Numbered from the stretch's first letter, positions 9,103 to 17,971 are shown. The stretch is DNA of 64,000 nucleotides from Mesorhizobium jarvisii (GCF_003601985.1 NZ_QZXA01000008.1:124001-188000), one strand, 5' to 3'. Numbers and translations: made by a program. The notes: generated from the sequence alone by a model not told the origin.

Positions 9103-9705
9103 CTAGTTCTGTCCGAGAGCCGACCGGAAGTCCTTGGTGTTGTTGCGATTGGGGTACGACCGGTCCGGCACCGGCACACCGAGATGGAGGCAAAGCGGCT
9201 CCCATCCGTCTCCCAGATTGTGGACCAGCAGCCTGCCCGGTGGCACTGTCGCAATGACTGCCCTTACATTGGCTTCGTAAACGGCGATGGCATTAGCGCG
9301 ATCATGCGCCCGGCCGCCGAAGACCTGCCTGGAGATCAAGGCAAGACCGAGCGATTCCTGATCCGTACTCTGGTTGATGCCTGCCAGGATCGTCTCCTCG
9401 AAGCTTGCCCACCAGCTTTCCGGCGAGCGATATGTCAGAATGACCCGTGCGTCCGGATAGAAGTCGATCAGCTCACGCCAATAGTGCGCCGAGGGCCAGT
9501 CGACGCAGGATGCATAGCCGGCAAACAGCTGATTCCATTCTGGCGCCGCGCCCTGGGCCAGAGCGCGCCAAAGCCGTTTCTGGTCTTCATTGGCCATGAC
9601 TTCATACATGTGGTGACACGGGCCGAAGCCAAGGATCGTCAGCGCCTCGCGCATCGAATCCGTTCCTGTCCGGCCAAAGCCCGTTCCGATCACCCTTATC
9701 ACCAC
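9103..9705 (-). CDS. Sulfotransferase-like protein
   Basis: A 200-residue protein with the two PAPS-binding signatures of the sulfotransferase fold: the N-terminal 5'-phosphosulfate loop GTGFGRTGTDSM at residues ~7-18, and a 3'-phosphate-type segment ILTYRSPESWW in the middle. The C-terminal GDGWEPLCLHLGVPVPD followed by YPNRN is typical of the small bacterial sulfotransferase group. The start is GTG. The acceptor is unknown; no sulfate-activation genes lie nearby. Transcribed convergently with the MATE gene, 54 bp apart. Confidence 0.8.
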   Translation of the reverse strand: MVIRVIGTGFGRTGTDSMREALTILGFGPCHHMYEVMANEDQKRLWRALAQGAAPEWNQLFAGYASCVDWPSAHYWRELIDFYPDARVILTYRSPESWWASFEETILAGINQSTDQESLGLALISRQVFGGRAHDRANAIAVYEANVRAVIATVPPGRLLVHNLGDGWEPLCLHLGVPVPDRSYPNRNNTKDFRSALGQN

Positions 9706-9731
9706 AGTTCCCCGATTCAGGTCCGCTGCTG

Positions 9732-9833
9732 TCAGATCAAATCGCTTGCGAGCAGCACCCGCAGGCGGTTTCCCTCAGGATCGGTGGTCAGCGCTGGAAG
9801 ATTAGCCGTGAATAATATTCCTGTCTTGCACAT
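9732..9833 (-). pseudogene. Possible C-terminal remnant of a VOC-like protein
   Basis: In the 183-bp gap between the sulfotransferase and hydrolase genes one minus-strand frame reads LTTDPEGNRLRVLLASDLI before a stop. This resembles the DPxGN end of glyoxalase/VOC proteins. The frame is open for about 50 codons, with an ATG at 9833 giving only 33 residues. No full domain is present, so it is either a decayed gene end or chance. Confidence 0.2.
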
Positions 9834-9888
9834 AATTCGGGCCGCGTAGCCCCGTAGCCCGGTGACAGTCAGGTTGATCCGATGTCGC

Positions 9889-10758
9889 CTATTGCTTCAG
9901 CACGGCGAGGAAGTCGGGCACGTCCTTGAGCGCTGCTGCACGGGCTGCCGGATTCAGTCCGGCATGGGCCACGCCGTCGCCATTGGCGGTATAGGCCAGC
10001 CCATGCAGTTCGTGGAGCTTTTGCGCCTCATTGTCGAAATCATGATAGGCGCCGGGATACAGGATAAGCTTGACGCTGTCGGGATTGGCGTCGGCCAGCG
10101 CCTTACACGGCGCGGCCGGTGTCCAGTCGTCCGCCTCGCCCATCACAATCAGCAGAGGCACACGGGTCGCCCAATCGCCTTTTTCGGCCGGAGCCCTGCA
10201 GCCGGGATAGAAGGCAACCGCCGCGCGGAAGTCTGGAGAACCAGCCTCCGGTCGGTCCTTCGGCCGGACCGTGTAAAGAACGGTCGAGCCGCCATTCGAC
10301 CAGCCGAGCAAGGCGATGGCGGCAGGCTTCACATAGGCCAGCGTCTGCAGATAGCGGCGGGCGGCATTGGCATCCTCCACGCGCTCGCGGTAGGGTTCGA
10401 CCTCGCGGTCGCCGTTCTTGCATTGCGGTCCAAGGTCGCGCGAGCCGAAACTGTCCGGAAAGATCACGACATAGCCGAGAGCGGCCAGGCGCCGGCCCCA
10501 ATCGGCATGGCGCGGGCTGAGCTCCGCCCCGTTCTTACTGCTCCATAGGCCACTGCAGCCATGCATGGCCACGACCGCCGGAAATGGCCCTTGCCCTTGC
10601 GGCTTGAACAGCATTGCGTCCAGCGTCGCCGGCTCGTTCTTGCCGTCGGCCGGTATGCTTATGCGATCGGGTGCCTGGTCGGCGGCCGCGGCCGGCTGTA
10701 TCATCCAAAAGGCAAACAGGCCCGCGAGAGCGACACGATATTTCGCCTGCATCGCCAA
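9889..10758 (-). CDS. Secreted dienelactone hydrolase family protein
   Basis: Alpha/beta-hydrolase of the dienelactone-hydrolase type, 289 residues. It begins with a signal peptide (hydrophobic stretch VALAGLFAFWMI, cleavage near PAAAA-DQAP), so it should act in the periplasm. The nucleophile elbow is GWSNGG with S154; the acid is in GEADDW (D210 or D211) and the histidine is H239 in GAYHDFD. The oxyanion region is MHGCSG at ~65-70. Here the nucleophile is serine rather than the cysteine of classical dienelactone hydrolase. It is divergent from the AraC/GyrI-like gene. Natural substrate unknown. Confidence 0.85.
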   Translation of the reverse strand: MAMQAKYRVALAGLFAFWMIQPAAAADQAPDRISIPADGKNEPATLDAMLFKPQGQGPFPAVVAMHGCSGLWSSKNGAELSPRHADWGRRLAALGYVVIFPDSFGSRDLGPQCKNGDREVEPYRERVEDANAARRYLQTLAYVKPAAIALLGWSNGGSTVLYTVRPKDRPEAGSPDFRAAVAFYPGCRAPAEKGDWATRVPLLIVMGEADDWTPAAPCKALADANPDSVKLILYPGAYHDFDNEAQKLHELHGLAYTANGDGVAHAGLNPAARAAALKDVPDFLAVLKQ

Positions 10759-10928
10759 CGCCCCTCCCTCCCGAAAGCCGTTGCGCTCACATTGGGGCGC
10801 GGCGCGGCTTACCGCAAATCACGGTTGCGTGGTGAAGATAGGGAAACCGACGAGGCCAAAATGGCAAGATCGGTCGAGCGCGACATATCTGGGAGCGTCT
10901 ATCTGGTGCTGCCACGGAGGAAGAGACG

Positions 10929-11813
10929 GTGAAGGCGTCCGTTGAAAAATATCATGCCCGGATGCAGCGGGTGCTGGACCATATAGACCAGCATCTGGAC
11001 GACGATCTGGGCCTGGAAGCGTTGAGCGGCGTCGCGGCGTTCTCGAAATTCCATTTCCACCGGCAGTTCATGGCCACCTTCGGGCTGTCCGTGCATCGCT
11101 ATGTCCAACTCGCCCGCATGAAGCGCGCTTCGCACAGGCTTGCCGCGAGCGACGCCCAAAGCGTCACCGATATAGCGATGGATGCCGGTTACGACGCACC
11201 GGATGCCTTCGCCCGCGCCTTTCGGCAACGGTTCGGACAGTCGCCTTCGTCGTTTCGGAAATCTCCCGACTGGGGGGCGTGGCTCATGGCCTTCGGGCCT
11301 TTCGACAAAGCAAGGAACACGCTCATGCAGATAATCTTCGAACCCGACGACGTGACGATCCGCGATGTGCCGCCCACACCGGTGGCGATCATGGAGCATC
11401 GCGGAGACCGGGCGACACTCCAGGACACCATCCAGCGGTTCATCGCCTGGCGCAAGGCGGCGGGCTTGTCGCCCGAGACAAGCCCGACCTTCAACGTCTT
11501 CCGTTCCGAAAGGGAGCCCGCAATCGCGGCAGACTACAGCATGGACATTTGTGTTGGGACCGATCAGCCGATCGATGAGAATGACGGGCAGATGAAGGCC
11601 GGCGTGATCCCCGGCGGACGCTGCGCGGTGCTGCGCTACCCCGGCAACACCAACAATCTCGAACCCGCGGCACTCTACCTCTATCGGGAATGGCTTCCGG
11701 CCAGCGGCGAGGACGTGCGCGACTTTCCAGTCTATTGCCAGCGCCGGCTGTCCCGCCTCGCGGAAGGGCCACTGCACGAAGTGGTCGTCGAGCTCTTCCT
11801 GCCTCTGAAATAG
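10929..11813 (+). CDS. AraC family regulator with GyrI-like effector domain
   Basis: Regulator of 294 residues with two domains. An N-terminal AraC-type double helix-turn-helix (residues ~8-107; marks GLEALSGVAAFSKFHFHRQF and DIAMDAGYDAPDAFARAFRQ) is followed by a GyrI-like ligand domain (~130-294) of the kind found in SbmC/BmrR/Rob-type proteins that bind lipophilic cations. The start is GTG at 10929, preceded by GGAGGAAGAG. This domain order, DNA-binding first, is normal for the Rob/SoxS-like subgroup. It is divergent from the hydrolase gene at 9889-10758, which could be its target; the 170-bp intergenic region has no obvious palindrome. Confidence 0.9.
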   Translation: MKASVEKYHARMQRVLDHIDQHLDDDLGLEALSGVAAFSKFHFHRQFMATFGLSVHRYVQLARMKRASHRLAASDAQSVTDIAMDAGYDAPDAFARAFRQRFGQSPSSFRKSPDWGAWLMAFGPFDKARNTLMQIIFEPDDVTIRDVPPTPVAIMEHRGDRATLQDTIQRFIAWRKAAGLSPETSPTFNVFRSEREPAIAADYSMDICVGTDQPIDENDGQMKAGVIPGGRCAVLRYPGNTNNLEPAALYLYREWLPASGEDVRDFPVYCQRRLSRLAEGPLHEVVVELFLPLK

Positions 11814-11890
11814 CCCTTGGGGCGGCTTGTCCCTTCTGATCGCAAGACGCGGACAAGCCGTCCACTCCACCTCGGTTGTTCCGCCTGGAT

Positions 11891-12538
11891 CTAGCGGGCC
11901 GCCGCGCGCTTTTCGAGCGAACGGGCATATTGCGTCAGCGGGAAGCACATGAGGAAGAAGATCAGCGCCACCAGCCCGTAGACCTTGAACGGTTCGAAGG
12001 TGGCGTTGTTGATGGCGTTGGAGGTCCGCACCAACTCCTCGAAACCGATGATCGAGGTCAGCGCCGTCGACTTGATCAGCTGCACCAGGAAGCCGACCGT
12101 CGGCGCGCGGGTTATCGAGAATGCCTGTGGCAGGATGATCAGCCTGAGCTCCTGCAGATAGTGCAGGCCGAGGCTGGCGCCAGCGTCCCACTGGCCGCGC
12201 GGCAAGGCATCGACGCCGGAGCGCCAGATCTCGGCGAGATAGGCGCTGGCGAAGAAGGTGAGGCCGAGCACCGCCGCGGTCCAGGGCTCGATGCGCAGGC
12301 CGAGCATGGGCAGGCCGAAGAACATCAGGAAGAGCTGCATCAACAGCGGCGTACCCTGGAAGAGGGCGATGTAGCCCGAGGCAAAGCGGCGGCTCCATTT
12401 ATGCTTGGAGATCCGGAAGAACAGCACCGCCATGCCGACCAGCGCGCCGCCGACGAAGGCGGCCAGCGACAGCAGCACCGTCCAGCGTGTGGCCAGCAGA
12501 AGGTTGCGCACGATGTCCCAGAAAGTGAACTCGATCAT
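11891..12538 (-). CDS. Amino-acid-type ABC transporter permease (second)
   Basis: Inner-membrane permease of the polar-amino-acid (HisM/GlnP) family, 215 residues, about five membrane helices. The family mark is the loop WDAGASLGLHYLQELRLIILPQA. Its ATG overlaps the stop of the preceding permease gene by 4 bp. It is the last gene of the operon. No ATP-binding gene follows, since the next gene on this side is on the opposite strand, so the ATPase must be encoded elsewhere. Confidence 0.92.
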   Translation of the reverse strand: MIEFTFWDIVRNLLLATRWTVLLSLAAFVGGALVGMAVLFFRISKHKWSRRFASGYIALFQGTPLLMQLFLMFFGLPMLGLRIEPWTAAVLGLTFFASAYLAEIWRSGVDALPRGQWDAGASLGLHYLQELRLIILPQAFSITRAPTVGFLVQLIKSTALTSIIGFEELVRTSNAINNATFEPFKVYGLVALIFFLMCFPLTQYARSLEKRAAAR

Positions 12539-13191
12539 GACACGCCCGCTCCGAGCGCACGGCGCCCGCCGGTGACCAGAAGCCGGCGCAAGGCCATCGA
12601 CATTGCGAGATAGACCAGCGTCACGACGAAATAGGTCTCGAAGGACCGGAAGGTGCGCGCCTGCAGCATATCGGCCTCATAGGTCAGCTCGCGCACCGCG
12701 ATCTGCGACACGACGGCCGATTCCAGCATCATGATGACGATCTGGCTGGTCAGCGCCGGATAGATGATCTTGAGCGCCTGCGGCAGCACGATCTTGATGA
12801 ACACCTGGCGGGGCCTGAGCCCCAGAGCCAGGGCTGCTTCCGTCTGCCCACCCGGCACGGCATCGAGCCCGGCGCCGACGATCTCGATCGTATAGGCCGC
12901 CATGTTGAGCGTCATCGCCAGCATGGCGGCCAGGATCGGGTCGAGCCGGATGCCGAGGCTCGGCAGGCCGAAGAAGATGAAGAACAGCTGCACCAGGAAC
13001 GGCGTGTTGCGCATCACCTCGACATACCAGCCGATGGCCCGGCGCAGCAGCACGGGACCGTTCCGCCGTCCGGCGGCGCCCAGGATGCTTAGCAGCGTGC
13101 CGGCCAGCGTGGTCACGGCGATCAGCAGGATCGTCGTGGCCGCGCCATGCGCGATGTCGCCCAAGGCACCCGGGAGCCAGGCAAAGGCCAC
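12535..13191 (-). CDS. Amino-acid-type ABC transporter permease (first)
   Basis: Inner-membrane permease of the HisQ/GlnP family, 218 residues. It shows RNTPFLVQLFFIFFGLP, the usual start of the permease domain, and the EAA-type loop EAALALGLRPRQVFIKIVLP. The start is a GTG six bases after the binding-protein stop. It forms a heterodimer with the permease at 11891-12538. Substrate inferred only from the neighbouring ureohydrolase: arginine, agmatine or another guanidino compound. Confidence 0.92.
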   Translation of the reverse strand: MAFAWLPGALGDIAHGAATTILLIAVTTLAGTLLSILGAAGRRNGPVLLRRAIGWYVEVMRNTPFLVQLFFIFFGLPSLGIRLDPILAAMLAMTLNMAAYTIEIVGAGLDAVPGGQTEAALALGLRPRQVFIKIVLPQALKIIYPALTSQIVIMMLESAVVSQIAVRELTYEADMLQARTFRSFETYFVVTLVYLAMSMALRRLLVTGGRRALGAGVS

Positions 13192-13197
13192 GGCGAC

Positions 13198-14007
13198 TCA
13201 ATCCTTGAGGTTGTCGGGGTTGAGCGGCGTCTTCAGCCAGGCTTTCGAGCTTTCGTCCAGCTTGCCGTCGGCCAGCATCTTGGCGATGGCGTCGTTGACC
13301 GCCTTCTTCAGCCCGTCTTCGTTCTTGTTGAGGCCGATATGCGAGGGCGAGGTCAGCAGCTGGAACTTCTGCTCCGGCTTCAGCGCATCCTGCTTGGCCA
13401 GCACCTGGGCGCCGACATCGTTGCCGACGACCATCAGCTGGGTCTGGCCCGAGATGAAGGCCTGGATGACCGAATTGTAGTTGTCGAAGCGCTTGATGTC
13501 GGCCGAGGCGGGCGCGGCCTCGGTCAGCGAGGTGTCCTCGAGCGTGCCGCGATTGACGGCGATCGACTTGTCGGCAAGGTCTTCCTTGCCTTTGACCGAC
13601 ATCGCCGCCGGACCGATCACCGCGATGTAGTAGGGCGCGTAGGCGGCGGCAAAGTCGATGACCTGCTCGCGCTCCTTGGAGTAGCCGACGCTCATCAGTA
13701 TGTCGACGCGATGGTCGTTGAGATAGGGGATGCGGTTCTGGCCGGTGACGGCGACCGGATTGAGCTTCACCTTGAGCGTGTCGGCGATGTATTGCGCGAC
13801 ATCCATGTCGTAGCCCTTGAGGCTCATATCGGCGCTGGCCGAGGAGAAGGGCGGGAAGTCGGCGAAGACGCCGACATTGATGGTGCCGGCCTTGGTGATG
13901 TCAGCCAGCGCGTCGGCATTGGCCGCCTGGGTGGCGAGACCGAGGCCGGCGGCACCGAGCACTAGGATGGCGGCTATGGATGATTTCAGTGTCGAGTGGA
14001 TTGTCAT
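13198..14007 (-). CDS. Amino-acid-type ABC transporter substrate-binding protein
   Basis: Periplasmic binding protein of the polar amino acid family, 269 residues. A Sec signal peptide runs to about residue 32 (hydrophobic AAILVLGAAGLGLATQA, then ANADA). The mature part begins with the family pattern AGTINVGVFADFPPFSS and GYDMDVAQYIADTL, and continues with LMSVGYSKEREQVIDFAAAY. It lies between the ureohydrolase and the permeases in one minus-strand operon, 82 bp after the former. The ligand is not determined; a basic or guanidino amino compound is the best guess from context. Confidence 0.92.
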   Translation of the reverse strand: MTIHSTLKSSIAAILVLGAAGLGLATQAANADALADITKAGTINVGVFADFPPFSSASADMSLKGYDMDVAQYIADTLKVKLNPVAVTGQNRIPYLNDHRVDILMSVGYSKEREQVIDFAAAYAPYYIAVIGPAAMSVKGKEDLADKSIAVNRGTLEDTSLTEAAPASADIKRFDNYNSVIQAFISGQTQLMVVGNDVGAQVLAKQDALKPEQKFQLLTSPSHIGLNKNEDGLKKAVNDAIAKMLADGKLDESSKAWLKTPLNPDNLKD

Positions 14008-14089
14008 TCTTATTCCCCTTCTGGAAGCTCTTGATTGTTTGAGGCGGCTGCCGGCTCCAGCGCGGCGGCCGCCTTTACTGGTTCAGGTG

Positions 14090-15151
14090 TCAGGCGCGCT
14101 TGCCCGTGATGGCCGGGCTGAATACCATCAGGCTCAATATCTCGAACAGCACCTGGGCGCCGGCATGCGCGGTGTTGGTGGTGGCGTCATATTGCGGCGC
14201 CACCTCGACGACATCGCCGCCGACGATGTTGAGGCCCTTGAGGCCTCGCAGCAGCTCGAGCACTTCGCGCGTCGTCAGGCCGCCGACTTCCGGCGTGCCG
14301 GTGCCGGGCGCGAAGGCGGGATCGACGCTGTCTATGTCGAAGGAGACGTAGGTCGGGCCGTCGCCGACGATGTTGCGCGCCTTCTCGATGATGGCGGGGA
14401 TGCCCATCCCGGTCACCTCTTCGGCGTGCACCACGGTCATCCCCGACTCGTAAGTGAACTCCCAGAGATATTCGGCCGAGCCGCGGATGCCGATCTGGAT
14501 GGTCCGCGTCGGGTCGAGCACGCCGTCGAGCACCGCGTTGCGGAACGGGCCGCCGTGGTGGAACTTGGTCATGTCGAACAGGCCGCTGGTGTCGCAATGG
14601 GCGTCGATATGGATGAGGCCGACCGGCGCCTTCTTGCCGACGGCCTTCAGGATCGGATGGCTGATCGAATGGTCGCCGCCGACCGACAGCGGGATGACGC
14701 CGGCATCGACGATCTGGTTGGTGCGGCGCTCGATGTCCTCATGGCTGGTCTCCAGCCGGTAGCGGCTGCGGAATGGCGTGTCGCCGATGTCGGCAACGCG
14801 AAGCTCATGCGTCGGCGCGCATTCCAGCACATGGTTGTAGGGGCCGATGCGTTCGATGGCGCGCAGCGCCCTCGGCCCGAAGCGCGAACCGGGCCGGTTG
14901 GTGACGCCCAGATCCATCGGCACGCCGATGATGGCCACCTGCAAGTCGCCGAAATCCGGGTTCTCGGCAGCGATTTCGCGGTAGGGCGCGGCGAGAAAGG
15001 TCGGGATGCCGGAATAGGGCGCCAGCCTTGTGCCCGACTTGGAGAAGATCTTGTCGGCGACCTTGCGGAATTTCGGGTCGAACATCTCGCCGCCATGGCT
15101 CTCGCCATACTTGCGGCGCAACGCGTCGAGCTTGCCGCGATCGTAACCCAT
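14090..15151 (-). CDS. Ureohydrolase of the agmatinase/guanidinobutyrase family
   Basis: Binuclear-metal hydrolase that cleaves a guanidino group to urea. All metal ligands of the family are present in the 353 residues: H161 (GGDHS), D183, H185 and D187 (IDAHCD), D272 and D274 (SFDIDSVDP). The segment APGTGTPEVGG is the usual agmatinase-type ending of the active site. An N-terminal extension of ~65 residues (LRRKYGESHGGEMFDPKF) exceeds E. coli SpeB but is common in rhizobial forms. It heads an operon with an amino-acid-type importer and faces a LysR regulator, so uptake and hydrolysis of one compound are probably coupled. Agmatine, guanidinobutyrate or guanidine itself are possible substrates. 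Confidence 0.88.
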   Translation of the reverse strand: MGYDRGKLDALRRKYGESHGGEMFDPKFRKVADKIFSKSGTRLAPYSGIPTFLAAPYREIAAENPDFGDLQVAIIGVPMDLGVTNRPGSRFGPRALRAIERIGPYNHVLECAPTHELRVADIGDTPFRSRYRLETSHEDIERRTNQIVDAGVIPLSVGGDHSISHPILKAVGKKAPVGLIHIDAHCDTSGLFDMTKFHHGGPFRNAVLDGVLDPTRTIQIGIRGSAEYLWEFTYESGMTVVHAEEVTGMGIPAIIEKARNIVGDGPTYVSFDIDSVDPAFAPGTGTPEVGGLTTREVLELLRGLKGLNIVGGDVVEVAPQYDATTNTAHAGAQVLFEILSLMVFSPAITGKRA

Positions 15152-15291
15152 ATCCGCTCCTCCTGGGCTGATGCAGTGCCGCCGTCGGCGATCTCAAACG
15201 AACCGGCCGTCATCCGGCCGGGTCGCTGTCCCGCTGGCTGCCTGCAGATTTCACGTCTTGGTGTTATTTCGAGCCGAAGTGTCCGGCAGCC

Positions 15292-15345
15292 CAATTGAAA
15301 AAGCAATTGATATTGTTAGGGTGTTTCCTGTGAGAAAATCTCACA
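15292..15345. promoter_or_regulatory. Likely LysR operator region between ureohydrolase and lysR
   Basis: Within the 210-bp divergent gap lie CAATTG twice (15292-15297 and 15304-15309) and a perfect inverted repeat TGTGAG-AAAAT-CTCACA at 15329-15345, ending 16 bp before the LysR start codon. Position and symmetry fit autoregulation and control of the ureohydrolase-transporter operon. Confidence 0.45.
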
Positions 15346-15361
15346 AAGAAGCCGAGCGTCC

Positions 15362-16336
15362 ATGGTCAAGCGCCTGCCACCCCTGAACCCGTTGCGCGCC
15401 TTCGAGGCAACGGCGCGCCATGGCTCACTGACCAAGGCGGCGAGTGAGCTGAATGTCACGCATGGCGCCGTCAGCCACCAGATCAAGGCGCTGGAGCAGT
15501 CGCTCGGCGTCAAGCTGTTCGAGCGTATTGGCCAGCGGGTCAGGCTGACGCCGCATGGCGCGGAGCTGTTGCCGGCGGTATCGACCGCCTTCGACGGCAT
15601 CGCCGCCGCCACGCAGCGGCTTACGCGGCCGGCCAGCAGCGGCGCGCTGTCGGTGTCCTGCGTGCCGGCCTTGCTGCTTTTGTGGATGACGCCGAGGCTG
15701 GGCAGCTTCACCGCGCAATATCCCGACATCCAGCTGACGCTGATCCCCTCCAACGACCCCAGGGATATCCGTGCGCCGCATATCGATGTCTGCGTGCACT
15801 ATGGCGATGGCAGCTGGGCCGATTGCTGGATGCGCAAATGGTCGGGGCTGGAGCTGTTTCCCGTGGTCAGCCCGACTTTGATCAACAACCGGCCGATCCG
15901 CAGCGTCAGGGACTTGGCCGACCATGTCTTCCTGCATGGCGACGACGGCCGCGAATGGCACACCTGGCTGGCGGCCGCCGATGCGCTGGACCTCGAAAAG
16001 GGCCGCCGCCATCATCTGGGCGACGCGCGCATGGCGGCCGAGGCGGCGGTGCATGGCCATGGCGTGGCGCTTGGCGATTCCGTGACGGCAAGCGCGCTGC
16101 TGGCCAGGGGCATGCTGATCGCGCCGTTCAGCCTTTCGGTGCCGGCGGTCGACGATTTCTATGTCGTCTGCCGCAACGAGATGCGCGCGACGCCGATCGT
16201 GCAGGTGTTCATCGACTGGCTGTTTGCCGAGAAGGCCGGAGATGACGGCCGTGCCGACGCCCCGGTCGCCGGCCGCATCATCAGCCGCCGCAAGCGTCCG
16301 CAACTCAAGGTCATCGGCGCGAAGGCGGTCGGCTGA
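15362..16336 (+). CDS. LysR family transcriptional regulator (GcvA-like)
   Basis: DNA-binding regulator, 324 residues. An N-terminal winged helix (residues ~5-65) contains LNPLRAFEATARHGSLTKAASELNVTHGAVSHQIKALE, close to the GcvA/AmpR subgroup, then a periplasmic-binding-protein-like effector domain from ~95. The last ~25 residues are basic (RRKRPQLK). It is transcribed away from the ureohydrolase-transporter operon, the usual arrangement for a LysR protein and its target. The inducer is likely the substrate of that operon. Confidence 0.93.
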   Translation: MVKRLPPLNPLRAFEATARHGSLTKAASELNVTHGAVSHQIKALEQSLGVKLFERIGQRVRLTPHGAELLPAVSTAFDGIAAATQRLTRPASSGALSVSCVPALLLLWMTPRLGSFTAQYPDIQLTLIPSNDPRDIRAPHIDVCVHYGDGSWADCWMRKWSGLELFPVVSPTLINNRPIRSVRDLADHVFLHGDDGREWHTWLAAADALDLEKGRRHHLGDARMAAEAAVHGHGVALGDSVTASALLARGMLIAPFSLSVPAVDDFYVVCRNEMRATPIVQVFIDWLFAEKAGDDGRADAPVAGRIISRRKRPQLKVIGAKAVG

Positions 16337-16471
16337 GACCGGCTGCTCATGGCCATGCGCAGGCCGTTCTTTTTGTCGGGCCAGCCTGAAAGCGGGCAGC
16401 GCTTTGGCCAATTCGATGCTATGAGGCCTGTCGCGGTTATGGATGGCAGGCAGCGAAGGCGGTGTTGAAAC

Positions 16472-17776
16472 ATGGCTAAGACCGATATTGCGCGGCGTGT
16501 CTACAACCACACCTGGAAGCTCGACCCGATCGTGCGCAGCCTGCTCGACACGGACTTCTACAAGCTTTTGATGCTGCAGATGATCTGGGGCATGTACCCC
16601 AAGGTCGACGCCACCTTCTCGCTGATCAACCGCACCACCTCGGTGCGTCTTGCCGACGAGATCGACGAAGGTGAACTGCGCGAACAGCTCGACCATGCCC
16701 GCACCTTGCGCTTCTCCAAGAAGGAAATGATCTGGCTCGGCGGCAACAATTTCTATGGCCGCAAGCAGATCTTCGAACCGGAATTCCTCGCCTGGCTGGA
16801 AGGCTTCCGGCTGCCCGACTACGAGCTGTCGAAGCGCGACGGCCAGTACGAGCTCTCCTTCAGCGGCCCGTGGATGTACACCACGCTGTGGGAAATCCCG
16901 GCGCTCGCGATCATCAACGAGCTGCGCTCCCGCGCCGCCATGCGGGCCTTCGGGCCGTTCGCGCTCGATGTGCTCTATGCCCGCGCCAAGGCCAAGATGT
17001 GGGCTAAGACCGAGCGGCTGAAGGCGCTGCCCGGTATCCGCATTTCCGATTTCGGCACGCGCCGGCGGCATTCCTTCCTGTGGCAGCGCTGGTGCGTCGA
17101 GGCGCTGAAGGAAGGCATCGGCGAAGCCTTCACCGGCACCTCCAACGTGCTTTTGGCCATGGACAACGACCTCGAAGCGCTCGGCACCAATGCGCATGAA
17201 TTGCCGATGGTGTTTGCCGCCCTTGCCAATTCGGAGAAGGAGCTGAAACAGACCCCCTACAAGGTGCTGCAGGACTGGCAGCGCTATTATGGCGGCAACC
17301 TCCTGATCGTGCTGCCCGATGCCTTCGGCACCGCCTCGTTCCTGCGCGACGCGCCGGACTGGGTGGCCGACTGGACAGGCTTTCGCCCCGACAGCGCGCC
17401 GCCGATCGAGGGCGGCGAAAAAATCCTGTCCTGGTGGCGCGAGAGGGGCAAGGACCCCAAGCAGAAGCTGCTGATCTTCTCCGACGGGCTTGAGGTGGAA
17501 ACCATCGAGGAGACCTACCGCCACTTCAAGGGCAAGGTGCGCATGTCCTTCGGCTGGGGTACCAACTTGACCAATGACTTCGAAGGCTGCGCGCCGACCG
17601 AAACCAACAGCCTCGACGCCATATCGCTGGTCTGCAAGGTGACGGAAGCCAATGGCAGGCCGGCGGTGAAGCTTTCCGACAATCCCGCCAAGGCGACGGG
17701 CGACGAGAAGGAAATACAGCGGTATCTCAGGATTTTCGGCGAGAAGGACCGGGTGGAGCAACTGGTCAAGGTGTGA
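16472..17776 (+). CDS. pncB: Nicotinate phosphoribosyltransferase
   Basis: Cytoplasmic NAD-salvage enzyme that joins nicotinate to PRPP, using ATP, to give nicotinate mononucleotide. The 434 residues match PncB in length and order: the N-terminal LDTDFYKLLMLQMIW, the central RISDFGTRRRHSFLWQRW, then TGTSNVLLAMD, and near the C-terminus FGWGTNLTNDF, which belongs to the phosphoribosyl-binding side. It starts 135 bp after the LysR gene and stands alone. It lies about 8 kb from pncA (25817-26431), which makes nicotinate from nicotinamide, so both salvage enzymes flank the importer and the putative nicotinate operon. Confidence 0.95.
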   Translation: MAKTDIARRVYNHTWKLDPIVRSLLDTDFYKLLMLQMIWGMYPKVDATFSLINRTTSVRLADEIDEGELREQLDHARTLRFSKKEMIWLGGNNFYGRKQIFEPEFLAWLEGFRLPDYELSKRDGQYELSFSGPWMYTTLWEIPALAIINELRSRAAMRAFGPFALDVLYARAKAKMWAKTERLKALPGIRISDFGTRRRHSFLWQRWCVEALKEGIGEAFTGTSNVLLAMDNDLEALGTNAHELPMVFAALANSEKELKQTPYKVLQDWQRYYGGNLLIVLPDAFGTASFLRDAPDWVADWTGFRPDSAPPIEGGEKILSWWRERGKDPKQKLLIFSDGLEVETIEETYRHFKGKVRMSFGWGTNLTNDFEGCAPTETNSLDAISLVCKVTEANGRPAVKLSDNPAKATGDEKEIQRYLRIFGEKDRVEQLVKV

Positions 17777-17814
17777 AGAACAGGCGGGCTCTTGGATAGG
17801 TCGAGTTCCTTGTC

Positions 17815-17971
17815 GCCTCCCTCTGTCCTGCCGGACATCTCCCCCACGAGGGAGGAGATTGGCTGTGATCTCCGCTTTCGCCAATTTTCAACGTCGCAAG
17901 AAGGGCGCCGATCGTGTCAACTGCCGGTCTCCCCCTTTGTGGGGGAGATGTCCGGCAGGACAGAGGGGGGC
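17815..17971. repeat. Palindromic intergenic repeat, copy A
   Basis: Two 31-bp arms, 17815-17845 and 17941-17971, are inverted repeats with one mismatch and share the core CTGTCCTGCCGGACATCTCC. Each arm also carries a small hairpin of the CTCCCCC/GGGGGAG type. The same element recurs at 20893-21054. Such elements are frequent in Mesorhizobium genomes. The right arm contains the ATG used as start of the next gene. Confidence 0.85.

Noticed and set aside
14090..15151. Arginase rather than an agmatinase-family enzyme
   Set aside because: The N-terminal extension and the APGTGTPEVGG segment fit the agmatinase/guanidinobutyrase branch; arginase-type substrate-loop residues were not seen.
15425..17884. 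An 819-codon minus-strand frame across lysR and pncB
   Set aside because: Both opposite genes are well supported; the frame has no domain and exists because GC-rich codons rarely give stops in that phase.
17792..17947. N-terminal extension of the membrane protein through the palindromic repeat
   Set aside because: The residues are repeat-encoded and precede a normal signal-like segment; the start was placed within the right arm or later.
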